A stretch of DNA of 20,576 bases from the NCBI GenBank assembly GCA_016292515.1, contig JAEDIJ010000036.1, forward strand, positions 1 through 20,576, read 5' to 3'. Positions 7,205 through 14,799 of the stretch are shown here, one piece after another. Position 1 is the stretch's first letter; each line of letters begins with the position of its first letter. A program made the position numbers and the translations under genes. Below the pieces are notes generated by a model. That model had not been told where the DNA came from. It did not search any database and saw nothing but the letters and a program-made list of their open reading frames with translations. Source of the DNA: Victivallaceae bacterium. Lineage in GTDB: Bacteria; Verrucomicrobiota; Lentisphaeria; Victivallales; Victivallaceae.

Positions 7205-7917
7205 CAGCGGTTGTTGCGGTTGCCCAAAAAGCGCAACACGTAGAGAAAAAGGTTGATGAAATCCAGATAAAGCGTCAGCGCGCCGAGGATCGATGCTTTT
7301 TCCGCCGTTTCGCCGTCCAACGCGCCCTCGCCGTGCGCAAAAGCGAGCTGTTTGATTTTCTGCACGTCGTAGGCGGTCAAACCGACGAAAATGATCACGC
7401 CGATGATCGAAATGGCGAAATCCAGTGCGCCGCTGCGGAAAAACATATTGAGCAAACTGGCGATGATGATGCCGATGAGAGCCATAAACAGGAAACTTCC
7501 GACCGACGTCAGATCGCGCCGGGTAACGTAACCGTAAAGCCCCGTCGCGCCGAACATAAGCGCCGTCGCGCAGAATGCCTGCATCACGGAACTCATCGTG
7601 TAAACGTAAAGCACCGACGACAGCATCACGCCGTTGAGCGCGGCGTACCCGACGAAGCAGAGCGTCGCCACCAGCGCCGACATCTTGTTGATCGCGAAGC
7701 TGAGGATGAAAACCAGCGCGATCGTCGCAAAGAAAAGCACGATCGGCAGATTCGGATTTTTCAGCAGCACGCCGCTTTTTGCCGTGTGGTACGCGAGGAG
7801 CGCGGAAACGCCGAGTCCGGCGAACATCCAGCCGAAAACGCGGTTAAAAAAAGCGCGCTGACGATCGGCGGCGCCGGCGTTGCTCTGACTGATTTCGCGA
7901 AGGGTCTTTTCATCCAT
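7204..7917 (-). CDS. Bax inhibitor-1 (YetJ/YccA) family membrane protein
   Basis: This 237-aa protein has about seven hydrophobic segments after a short cytosolic N-terminus. The family hallmarks are in the last part: AYDVQKIKQL with Asp184 and LYLDFINLFLYVLR with Asp219. These match the aspartate pair that acts as a pH-sensitive latch in the calcium-leak channel BsYetJ. E. coli relatives (YccA, YbhL) are linked to FtsH protease control or remain uncharacterised. I chose the ATG at 7917 because AGAGAGG lies 6 nt before it and the protein then begins with a typical polar N-terminus. Longer in-frame extensions run into the ftsK promoter region and coding sequence. It is divergent from ftsK and coupled to coaB. 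Confidence 0.93.
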   Translation of the reverse strand: MDEKTLREISQSNAGAADRQRAFFNRVFGWMFAGLGVSALLAYHTAKSGVLLKNPNLPIVLFFATIALVFILSFAINKMSALVATLCFVGYAALNGVMLSSVLYVYTMSSVMQAFCATALMFGATGLYGYVTRRDLTSVGSFLFMALIGIIIASLLNMFFRSGALDFAISIIGVIIFVGLTAYDVQKIKQLAFAHGEGALDGETAEKASILGALTLYLDFINLFLYVLRFLGNRNNR

Positions 7918-7958
7918 AATGAACCTCTCTTTCTGAAATTGATTGTTTTCTTCCTTAA

Positions 7959-7964
7959 AATATA
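7959..7964 (-). promoter_or_regulatory. Candidate -10 box for the BI-1-coaB pair
   Basis: TATATT on the minus strand lies about 42 nt before the BI-1 start codon. There is no good -35 match 16-18 bp upstream, so this is a tentative call based on position and one hexamer only. Confidence 0.35.
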
Positions 7965-8005
7965 ACGCGGAGACACTTTTTTCCACCGTATTTTCGCTTT
8001 TTATC

Positions 8006-8029
8006 CGGGAAAAAATTGTATTTTTCCCG
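8006..8029. promoter_or_regulatory. Perfect 9-bp inverted repeat in the BI-1/ftsK divergent region
   Basis: CGGGAAAAA (8006-8014) and TTTTTCCCG (8021-8029) form a perfect inverted repeat with a 6-nt centre. It overlaps the proposed -35 box of ftsK (8016-8021) and lies upstream of the BI-1 promoter candidate. No gene ends here, so a terminator role is unlikely. An operator for a dimeric regulator is the simplest reading. Confidence 0.55.
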
Positions 8030-8044
8030 ATGTCGCTATATATT
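8016..8044 (+). promoter_or_regulatory. Sigma70-type promoter of ftsK
   Basis: TTGTAT (8016-8021) and TATATT (8039-8044) are separated by 17 bp. The expected start site near 8051 leaves a leader of about 30 nt that includes an AAAGGA ribosome binding site. Confidence 0.65.
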
Positions 8045-8080
8045 ACACGCGAATAACAGAATCCACGAAAGGAATTCACT

Positions 8081-10621
8081 TTGATTTCGACCAAAAACAA
8101 GCGCAAGGAATCCGGCGGCAACGAGCGGAATCTGCCGCAGCCGAGCTGGATCGTTTCCATCCTCGCGACGGCGGCGACGCTGCTGGTGCTTTTTGCCCTT
8201 TTGAGCCACGACGCCCGCGATATCTCGATTATCCAGAAGGGCATCGTCGAACCTTGCAGCAACTACGCCGGTTACCTCGGCGCGGAATTCAGTTACCATC
8301 TGCTCAAACTGATCGGACTTACCGCTTACGTCGGTACGTTTCTGATCCTCTTTCACATCCTGCGCCGCTTTTTCACGGCGGACGGCAAAAAATCGCTTTA
8401 TTGGAGCGGATTTTTCCTCGTGATGCTCGGCGCGATGTGGCTTTTTGCGATGTCGCCGCGGTTTTTTTCCGGCTGGATGAATAAACTCGGTCTCGGCAGT
8501 CTGGAAAATCCCGACCTGTCTCTTTCCGGCGGCGTACTTGGACAATGGTTTGCCGTACCGGCGATCCCCGGGAAACTTGCCCCCGGCTGGTTGCGGATGC
8601 TGATCGGCGCGCCGGGGCTCGCGGTACTCAGTTGGGCATTGGTCGGTTGCGGTGCCATTCTGATCGGGATCGGCGATCTGCTGTCGCTTCCGCGCGTAAA
8701 ATTGCCGAAAGTGGATTTCCGCCTCCCCCGCTTCGCCTCCAAAAAAGATGACGAAAATGATGATGACGAGGAGGAGGAAGAAGAAGAAACGCCCGCCTCC
8801 CCGCCGAAAAAAAGCGTTACCGTCCAAGAGGAGTTGCCGCCGGTACGGGAGACGGTCGCGACGCCGGAGCCCGCTCCGGAAACGATGGATTTTCCGGAGA
8901 TCGCCGAGTTTCCGGCACGCACACCGCAAAACCGCACCGTGTTGCCGGCGATGCCCCAAATCGTCGCCCCCGCAGAGGAAAAACCGGTCGTTGCGGAAAA
9001 ACCGCTTCCCGTCGTAAAAACACCGCCCCCGCCGCCGGAACTCGGCGTCCGCGAAGTCGCTTCCGGCGAACGCGCCGCCGCGCCGCGCGCCAAAACGCTC
9101 AACTACGAACTTCCGTCGATCAATCTGCTCGCCAAAGGCACCGACAGTTTCGGGGAAGACCCCGCCGAGATCGCCAAGAAGCGCGACATTTTGCAGAAAA
9201 CGCTCGACGATTTCGCCATTCCGGGACAGGTTTCCGGCTTCATCACCGGGCCCCGCGTCACCCGTTTCGAGATCACGCTCGCGCCCGGTGTCAACGTCAA
9301 AAAAGTCGAGCAGATCCAGGACAACATCACGATGGCTCTCGCCGCGACGAGCGTCCGCGTCCTCGCCCCGATCCCCGGCCGTCCGGTCGTCGGCGTCGAG
9401 ATCTCCAATCACCGCCCCGAAGCGGTCTTCATGCGCAGCGTCCTCGAATCCGAGGCGTGGCAGAACGGCAAGGCGGAGATCCCGCTCGCGCTCGGCAAGG
9501 ACGTGTCCGGAAAACCGGTCGTCCTCGACCTCGCCAAGGCGCCGCATCTACTGATCGCCGGTTCCACCGGCACCGGCAAGAGCGTCTGCTCCAACTCTCT
9601 CATCGTCAGTCTGCTCTACCACTTCCGCCCCGACGAACTCAAACTCATCATGGTCGATCCCAAAGTGGTCGAATTTGAGGATTACAGCAAACTGCCGCAT
9701 CTTCTGACGCCGATCATCAACGACTCCTCCAAAGTGCCGATCGCACTGCGCTGGGCGGTCAACGAAATGGAAAAACGCTACCGCATCCTCGCCCGCGCCG
9801 GCGTCAAAAAACTGATCGAGTTCAACCGCCGTCCGGTGCCGGCTTGCGAGGAATTCGACGACAACGGACTGCCGATCCCGGCAAAGATGCCCTATCTGGT
9901 CATCATCATCGACGAGCTTGCCGACCTTATGATGACCGAGGCGCGCAAGGACGTCGAAACCGCGATCACCCGGATCGCCCAAAAAGGGCGCGCCGCCGGC
10001 GTCCACATCGTCGTCGCCACCCAGCGTCCCAGCACCAACATCATCACCGGCGTCATCAAGGCGAACTTGCCGACCCGTTTCTGCTTCCAGGTGCGGTCGA
10101 TGACCGACAGCCGCGTGGTGCTGGACTCCAACGGCGCCGAAAAACTCCTCGGTACCGGCGATATGCTGCTGATGTCGCCGAGCAGTATGCTGATCGAGCG
10201 TGTTCAGGGCGCGTGGACCAAAGACGAAGACATCAAGACGGTCGTCAAATTCGTTTCCAGTCAGGCGGAGCAGGAATTCGACGATAGCGTCGTCTGCGAG
10301 GAAGTCAAAAAGGAAGAGGACGAAGCGGACGATGACGATTACGTCGAAAATCCCGTCAACTGGGACATCGACCCCGTTGTCAAAAAATATCTCAAAGCGA
10401 CCGACGACGACACCATCCGGCAGGCGTTGGAAGTCGTCGTTTCCGAACGCAAAGTCAGTACCAGTTATCTCCAACGACGGCTCAAAATCGGGTACAACCG
10501 CGCCGCGGAGATCATCGATCTTTTGGAGGAACGCGGAGTTGTCGGTCCGCCATCGGGCAGCGGCAACAAACGCGAAATTCTGATTTTGGATGACTTGATC
10601 AATCACACTACGGAGATTTGA
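8081..10621 (+). CDS. ftsK: DNA translocase FtsK/SpoIIIE
   Basis: This 846-aa protein is a septum-anchored ATP-driven DNA pump that clears and resolves chromosomes during division. Four N-terminal membrane segments are seen (about 25-45, 70-92, 105-125, 170-200). A linker of about 150 residues is Pro/Glu-rich with an acidic run near 222-235. The motor domain carries Walker A GSTGTGKS at about 494-501 and Walker B IIIDELADLM with its Asp near 611, then ATQRPSTNIITGVIKANLPTR. The C-terminal winged-helix gamma domain (STSYLQRRLKIGYNRAAEII) normally reads KOPS-type sequences and contacts XerD. It is complete but shorter than E. coli FtsK (1329 aa) because of a short linker. The start is TTG, with AAAGGA 7-8 nt upstream. 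A RodZ-like gene follows. Confidence 0.97.
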   Translation: MISTKNKRKESGGNERNLPQPSWIVSILATAATLLVLFALLSHDARDISIIQKGIVEPCSNYAGYLGAEFSYHLLKLIGLTAYVGTFLILFHILRRFFTADGKKSLYWSGFFLVMLGAMWLFAMSPRFFSGWMNKLGLGSLENPDLSLSGGVLGQWFAVPAIPGKLAPGWLRMLIGAPGLAVLSWALVGCGAILIGIGDLLSLPRVKLPKVDFRLPRFASKKDDENDDDEEEEEEETPASPPKKSVTVQEELPPVRETVATPEPAPETMDFPEIAEFPARTPQNRTVLPAMPQIVAPAEEKPVVAEKPLPVVKTPPPPPELGVREVASGERAAAPRAKTLNYELPSINLLAKGTDSFGEDPAEIAKKRDILQKTLDDFAIPGQVSGFITGPRVTRFEITLAPGVNVKKVEQIQDNITMALAATSVRVLAPIPGRPVVGVEISNHRPEAVFMRSVLESEAWQNGKAEIPLALGKDVSGKPVVLDLAKAPHLLIAGSTGTGKSVCSNSLIVSLLYHFRPDELKLIMVDPKVVEFEDYSKLPHLLTPIINDSSKVPIALRWAVNEMEKRYRILARAGVKKLIEFNRRPVPACEEFDDNGLPIPAKMPYLVIIIDELADLMMTEARKDVETAITRIAQKGRAAGVHIVVATQRPSTNIITGVIKANLPTRFCFQVRSMTDSRVVLDSNGAEKLLGTGDMLLMSPSSMLIERVQGAWTKDEDIKTVVKFVSSQAEQEFDDSVVCEEVKKEEDEADDDDYVENPVNWDIDPVVKKYLKATDDDTIRQALEVVVSERKVSTSYLQRRLKIGYNRAAEIIDLLEERGVVGPPSGSGNKREILILDDLINHTTEI

Positions 10622-10626
10622 TTCTT

Positions 10627-11670
10627 ATGGAAGAAAACAACAAAGTGGACGCGGAGCTTTTCGATCACGTTTCCGCCGACGCCAACGACTGGCAGGTCGT
10701 CAACAACGCGGAGGAAACCATTCGCGTCCAGGCGGAAGTCGCCCCCGCCGCGCCTCTCCCCGCACCGCAGGTCTGGGATGACATTCCGCGCGAAGAGCCC
10801 GCACCCGCAACGCAGACGGAAAATGCTCTGGAGATCACCGAGATGCAAGTTGCTCCGGAAACCGCCTCCGCTCCGCCGCTTGCTGAACCGCAGATATGGG
10901 ATGATATCCCGCGCGAAGATCCCGCGCCCGCAACGCAGACGGAAAATGCTCCGGAGATCACCGAGCCGCAAGTTGTCGCACAGGAACTCCCCCCGGAATT
11001 TCCGGAGGTCGCGCCGGAAGTGCCGCCCGTGGAAAATCCCGTCGCCGAAGAACCGGCAAAACCGGAGATCCCTCCGGTTCAGAATATCCCCGCATCTCCG
11101 CTTCCGGAAACCGGCGACGAACCCGTTTCCACTTACCGTTTCGTCGCTCCGGCGGAAATTTCGACGCTGGCGGAAATGGGGCATTATCTCGCCCAGATGC
11201 GGCAGCGCGCGCAGCTTTCCAGCGACGAGGTCTCCGAAACGACCAAGATCCGCCCCGACTATCTCGCCGCGATCGAGAGCGGCGACGCTTCCGAACTTCC
11301 GCAAGCGGTCTACGTCCTCGCCTACATCCGGAAACTCTGCGAACTTTACAGCATCGACACGGGCAATCTCAACGACTTCTTTGAAGATCTGCGCGACGGC
11401 TTTTCCTACGAACTTCCGGAGGATATCAGCAAAAGCATCGTCGATCACGAAAACGACGAGGAGCAGGACAAAAAAGTCCGCCGGCTCGCCATCGGACTCA
11501 TTTCCGCGGCGGTGATCGTCATCCTCGCACTGGTCATCGGCGTCGTCGCGTTGATCGTCACGCTTTCGCGGAGTGCTGACAGTTCGTCGTGTACCGTGAG
11601 CGACCGCAAAATCATGGAATATCAGGGAAAACCGACGCTTTTTATGCAAAAAATTCCGCCGAGGCGGTGA
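10627..11670 (+). CDS. RodZ-like helix-turn-helix membrane protein with long N-terminal Pro/Glu region
   Basis: This 347-aa protein has a RodZ-type helix-turn-helix domain at about 183-250 (MGHYLAQMRQRAQLSSDEV, then TKIRPDYLAAIESGD and LPQAVYVLAYIRKLCELY) and one membrane helix at about 286-314. RodZ links MreB filaments to the elongation machinery. The order here is unusual. In canonical RodZ the HTH is at the extreme N-terminus; here about 180 Pro/Glu/Ala-rich residues precede it, containing a 41-residue tandem duplication. Only about 33 residues follow the membrane helix, so the usual periplasmic domain is missing. I chose ATG at 10627, 11 nt after GGAG; an in-frame TTG at 10618 would be only 2 nt from that site. 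It starts 5 nt after the ftsK stop and is probably cotranscribed. RodZ function is inferred. Confidence 0.82.
   Translation: MEENNKVDAELFDHVSADANDWQVVNNAEETIRVQAEVAPAAPLPAPQVWDDIPREEPAPATQTENALEITEMQVAPETASAPPLAEPQIWDDIPREDPAPATQTENAPEITEPQVVAQELPPEFPEVAPEVPPVENPVAEEPAKPEIPPVQNIPASPLPETGDEPVSTYRFVAPAEISTLAEMGHYLAQMRQRAQLSSDEVSETTKIRPDYLAAIESGDASELPQAVYVLAYIRKLCELYSIDTGNLNDFFEDLRDGFSYELPEDISKSIVDHENDEEQDKKVRRLAIGLISAAVIVILALVIGVVALIVTLSRSADSSSCTVSDRKIMEYQGKPTLFMQKIPPRR
10765..10975 (+). repeat. In-frame tandem duplication within the RodZ-like gene
   Basis: Two 88-bp copies (10765-10852 and 10888-10975) repeat with a period of 123 bp, or exactly 41 codons. At the protein level residues 47-75 and 88-116 both read PQ[VI]WDDIPRE[ED]PAPATQTENA and continue alike. 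Most differences are silent or conservative, which suggests a fairly recent duplication of a linker unit kept in frame. Confidence 0.85.
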
Positions 11671-11690
11671 TTTGCCGAAAAAGCCTGAAA

Positions 11691-11720
11691 TTGGACAAAA
11701 CCGGATTTCGGTGCTATATT
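11691..11720 (+). promoter_or_regulatory. Sigma70-type promoter of accBC
   Basis: TTGGAC (11691-11696) and TATATT (11715-11720) are separated by 18 bp, with an extended TGC directly before the -10. This TGCTATATT is identical to the -10 region of the etfB promoter. It lies in the 102-nt gap between the RodZ-like gene and accB. A 6-bp inverted repeat CCGAAA/TTTCGG (11675-11680 and 11706-11711) brackets the -35 box and might be an operator, but it is short. Confidence 0.7.
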
Positions 11721-11772
11721 TTATCACGTGTCCGGATCAAGATGCCAACCCCTTCAACAGCAGGGAGAAAAA

Positions 11773-12204
11773 ATGAATATTGACGAAATCAGAGAAGTCG
11801 CCGACTTGATGCGCGAGTACGACTTGTGCGAATTCAGCATCGAGGCGGAAAATTGCAATCTGTGCCTGCGCCGCAACGCCGCGGCAACCGGATCCGCTCC
11901 GGTGCCGATGCCCGTTGCCGTCGCCCCCGCAACGCCTGCGGTCGCAACGCCCGCCGATCCCGCCGCGCCCACCGAGACGATTGATTCTCCTCTGGTCGGT
12001 ACGTTTTACCGCGCCAGCAGTCCGGAAGCGCAGCCTTTCATCGCCGTCGGCGACAAAGTGAGCGCGGACACCACCATCGGCGTCATCGAAGCGATGAAAG
12101 TGATGAATGAAGTCAAAGCGGAAAAGTCCGGCGTCGTCAAAGAAATCCTCGTTGAAAACGGTCAGCCGGTCGAGTACGGTCAGCCGCTGGTCATCCTCGG
12201 TTGA
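11773..12204 (+). CDS. accB: Acetyl-CoA carboxylase biotin carboxyl carrier protein
   Basis: This 143-aa protein carries the biotin that shuttles CO2 between biotin carboxylase and carboxyltransferase in malonyl-CoA synthesis. The N-terminal region (about 1-35) matches the family (IREVADLMREYDLCEFSI). A flexible Ala/Pro/Val-rich linker follows (36-68). The biotinyl domain spans about 70-143 and has the attachment motif EAMKV with Lys109. Length is normal. I chose ATG at 11773 because GGGAG lies 5 nt upstream; an upstream in-frame GTG at 11728 lies almost on the promoter and adds non-conserved residues. It is followed by accC after 5 nt. The carboxyltransferase genes accA and accD are not in the window. 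Confidence 0.96.
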   Translation: MNIDEIREVADLMREYDLCEFSIEAENCNLCLRRNAAATGSAPVPMPVAVAPATPAVATPADPAAPTETIDSPLVGTFYRASSPEAQPFIAVGDKVSADTTIGVIEAMKVMNEVKAEKSGVVKEILVENGQPVEYGQPLVILG

Positions 12205-12209
12205 TCGCT

Positions 12210-13592
12210 ATGTTCAATAAAATTCTGATCGCCAACCGCGGCGAAATCGCGCTCCGCATCATCCGCGCCTGCCGCGAAATGAATATCAAAAGCGTCGTCG
12301 TCTACTCGCAGGCGGATGCCGACAGTCTGCCGGTGCGCCTCGCCGACGAAGCCGTCTGCATCGGTGCGCCGCCCTCCAATTTAAGTTATCTTTTGATCGA
12401 CCGGATCTTGTCGGTCGCCGCCATCTGCGACGTCGATGCGATCCACCCGGGGTACGGTTTCCTCGCGGAAAACGCTTACTTCGCCGAAGCGTGCGCCAAG
12501 CACGGCATCATTTTCATCGGCCCCACGCCGGAAGCGATGCGCGCTCTGGGCGACAAGGCGACGGCGCGCGCGACGATGAAAAAAGCGGGCGTCCCGATCA
12601 CGCCGGGCGGCGAAGGCACGCTCGCCAGCGAAGCCGACGCGCTGAAACTCGCCCGTCAGTTGAAATACCCCGTCATCGTCAAAGCGAGCGCGGGCGGCGG
12701 CGGGCGCGGAATGCGCATCGCCCACAACGACGCGACGCTCACACAGGGATTTTACGCCGCCAAAAGCGAAGCGGAAAGCGCGTTCGGCGACGGCACGCTC
12801 TATATGGAAAAATTCATCGAGCGGCCGCGCCATATCGAGGTGCAGATCCTCGGCGACAATTTCGGCAACGTCGTCCACCTCGGCGAACGCGATTGCTCGA
12901 TCCAGCGCCGCAACCAGAAACTTATCGAAGAATCCCCCAGTCCCGCGCTGTCGGAGCGTCTGCGCGAGCGCATCGGGCAAGCGGCGGTACGCGCCGCCAA
13001 AGCCGCGAACTACACCGGCGCGGGGACGATCGAATTCCTGCTGGATTCCGATGACAAGTTCTACTTTATGGAAATGAATACGCGCATCCAGGTCGAGCAT
13101 CCCGTCACGGAAATGGTGACCGGCATCGACCTCATTCAGGCGCAGATCCGCGTCGCCGCCGGCGAAAAACTGCCTTTCCGGCAGCGCGACATCAAAAACA
13201 GCGGGCACGCGATCGAGTGCCGCATCAACGCCGAAGATCCGGAACGCAATTTCGCCCCCTCGCCCGGACTGGTCAATCTTTTCATCCCGGCTGGCGGTCC
13301 GCACGTCCGGATGGATTCGCACGTCTTTTCCGGCTACCGTATCCCGACTTATTACGACAGCTTGATCGGCAAACTGATCGTCTGGGGACACGACCGCAAA
13401 GAGGCGGTCCAGCGTTGCCGCCGCGCGTTGCGCGAAGTGACGGTCGACGGTGTGCGTACCACGTTGCCTTTCCTCAAAAACGTCGTGGACAACAAACACT
13501 TCTCCGAGGGGCGCTACGACACCGGTTTCGTCGAAGCGTTTCTCGCCGAGCAGAACAAGACGCAGAGCAAGGCGCAGTCCAAAAAGAAATAG
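12210..13592 (+). CDS. accC: Acetyl-CoA carboxylase biotin carboxylase subunit
   Basis: This 460-aa ATP-grasp enzyme carboxylates the biotin on AccB using ATP and bicarbonate. The N-terminal FNKILIANRGEIALRI, the glycine-rich ATP loop KASAGGGGRGMRIA (158-171), HIEVQ with His208, EFLLDSDDKFYFMEMNTR around 275-292 and QVEHPVTE are all intact. GHAIECRINAEDP begins the C-terminal domain. Lys116, Lys158, Glu275, Glu288 and Arg292 line up with the known E. coli ATP and metal ligands to within one residue. I chose ATG at 12210, which begins the family-typical MFNKILIANRGE. There is no Shine-Dalgarno, so it is probably coupled to accB. The C-terminal tail is Lys/Gln-rich. Confidence 0.97.
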   Translation: MFNKILIANRGEIALRIIRACREMNIKSVVVYSQADADSLPVRLADEAVCIGAPPSNLSYLLIDRILSVAAICDVDAIHPGYGFLAENAYFAEACAKHGIIFIGPTPEAMRALGDKATARATMKKAGVPITPGGEGTLASEADALKLARQLKYPVIVKASAGGGGRGMRIAHNDATLTQGFYAAKSEAESAFGDGTLYMEKFIERPRHIEVQILGDNFGNVVHLGERDCSIQRRNQKLIEESPSPALSERLRERIGQAAVRAAKAANYTGAGTIEFLLDSDDKFYFMEMNTRIQVEHPVTEMVTGIDLIQAQIRVAAGEKLPFRQRDIKNSGHAIECRINAEDPERNFAPSPGLVNLFIPAGGPHVRMDSHVFSGYRIPTYYDSLIGKLIVWGHDRKEAVQRCRRALREVTVDGVRTTLPFLKNVVDNKHFSEGRYDTGFVEAFLAEQNKTQSKAQSKKK

Positions 13593-13612
13593 TTCTCCGA
13601 AAAGGGATGTTT

Positions 13613-14797
13613 ATGAAAATTTTAGGCAAAACTTCGTTAGCGTCGATGCTCGCGTGCATTACTTTCGGCAATCCGCTCTTTGCGGCGCCGGCGGAAATGA
13701 TCCAGATACGCGGCGGTATTCCCAATGCGATGCGCCGCATCACGATCGACAAAGAGGCGACGATCGGTTTCCTCGGCGGCTCGATCACCGAGATGAAAGG
13801 CTACGTCGATTACACGCAGGAAGCGTTGAAAAAGCGTTTCCCCGACTGCGAATTCAAATTCGTCCGCGCGGGGTTGAGTTCGACCTGCTCCGACGCGGGG
13901 GCTTTCCGCTTCGGCAAGGATATTCTGAAAAAAGCGCCGCAGATCGACCTGCTTTTCATCGAATTCGCGGTCAACGACAATCAGGACGGGCACTTCGCAC
14001 CGCAACACAGCATCCGCGGCATCGAGGGGATCATCCGGCAGTTGCGGCAGAGCAATCCGCAGGCGGATATCGTGTTGCTCTACTCCGCCAACGAAAGCCA
14101 TATCGAGCATTATCAAGGCGGCGAAACACCGCACGAGATCGCCGCGCACGACTCGGTCGCCGAAACCTACGGTCTTGGTTCGATCAATTTCGCGCTTCAA
14201 GTCAGCCGCGACCTCGCGAAGGAGAAGTACGACTGGGAAAAATTCGGCGGCGTTCATCCGGCGGTTTTCGGCTGCCGGCTCTACGCGGAGTGGATCGACC
14301 GCTTTTTCGCCGCCGCCAAAGCGGGAAAAAGGATTAAAAAGTATTCGCTCATTCCGGCGATCGATCGTTTTTCCTACGCCAACGGCCGCATTCTTGCCGT
14401 CAGTCAGGCAAAAGCGGACGATGCGTGGAGTTGCTCGGTGCCGGAGTGGGATAAAGTCCCCGGCAAGAAACGCAGTTACTACACCAACAAAAAAATCCTG
14501 CACAGCGCGATGCCGGGCGCGGAGTTGACGCTTGATTTCACCGGTCACGCGATCGGATTTCTGACGACGGCGGGCGAAGACGCAGGAATGGTCGAATTCA
14601 GCATCGACGGCGCGCCGTTCAAAACGGTGGACACTTACCGGAATGATTACAGCAAGATCCTCCACTACCCTTATGTCGTGATGCTCGCCGACGAACTTTC
14701 CGACGGCGACCACACGCTGACGCTCCGCGTTGCCAAAGAGAGCAATCCGGCAAGTTGCGGTCAGGCGATCCGTATTTTCGGCTTCGCCGCCAACTGA
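13613..14797 (+). CDS. Exported SGNH/GDSL-type hydrolase with C-terminal beta domain
   Basis: This 394-aa protein begins with a signal peptide (Lys2 and Lys6, hydrophobic core, likely cut after PLFA at about residue 24), so it is probably periplasmic or surface-located. An SGNH esterase-like domain (about 45-235) has the nucleophile motif FLGGSITE with Ser57, an AVND block with Asn121-Asp122, and GGVHP with His215. The Asp usually found three residues before the catalytic His is Gly here; an Asp lies eight residues before it (207). Residues about 240-394 look like a beta-sandwich accessory domain. The substrate is unknown; related enzymes remove acyl groups from sugars or lipids. I chose ATG at 13613, 6 nt after AAAGGG, over the ATG six bases earlier. 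It starts 20 nt after accC and ends 2 nt before maf. Confidence 0.85.
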   Translation: MKILGKTSLASMLACITFGNPLFAAPAEMIQIRGGIPNAMRRITIDKEATIGFLGGSITEMKGYVDYTQEALKKRFPDCEFKFVRAGLSSTCSDAGAFRFGKDILKKAPQIDLLFIEFAVNDNQDGHFAPQHSIRGIEGIIRQLRQSNPQADIVLLYSANESHIEHYQGGETPHEIAAHDSVAETYGLGSINFALQVSRDLAKEKYDWEKFGGVHPAVFGCRLYAEWIDRFFAAAKAGKRIKKYSLIPAIDRFSYANGRILAVSQAKADDAWSCSVPEWDKVPGKKRSYYTNKKILHSAMPGAELTLDFTGHAIGFLTTAGEDAGMVEFSIDGAPFKTVDTYRNDYSKILHYPYVVMLADELSDGDHTLTLRVAKESNPASCGQAIRIFGFAAN

Positions 14798-14799
14798 AA

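Noticed and set aside
7918..8080. Replication origin at the strand switch
   Set aside because: All genes to the left read minus and all to the right read plus, but no DnaA boxes, dnaA or dnaN are present; a divergent promoter region explains it.
7918..8262. N-terminal extension of the BI-1 protein into the ftsK region
   Set aside because: The extension overlaps the ftsK promoter and coding start on the opposite strand and is not family-like; a good ribosome binding site precedes the ATG at 7917.
11656..11667. CCGCC/GGCGG hairpin as a terminator for the RodZ-like gene
   Set aside because: It lies within the last codons, has a 2-nt loop and no following T-run.
13217..13612. Much longer start for the SGNH hydrolase inside accC
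   Set aside because: The extra residues are an out-of-frame shadow of accC; a signal peptide and a ribosome binding site mark the start at 13613.
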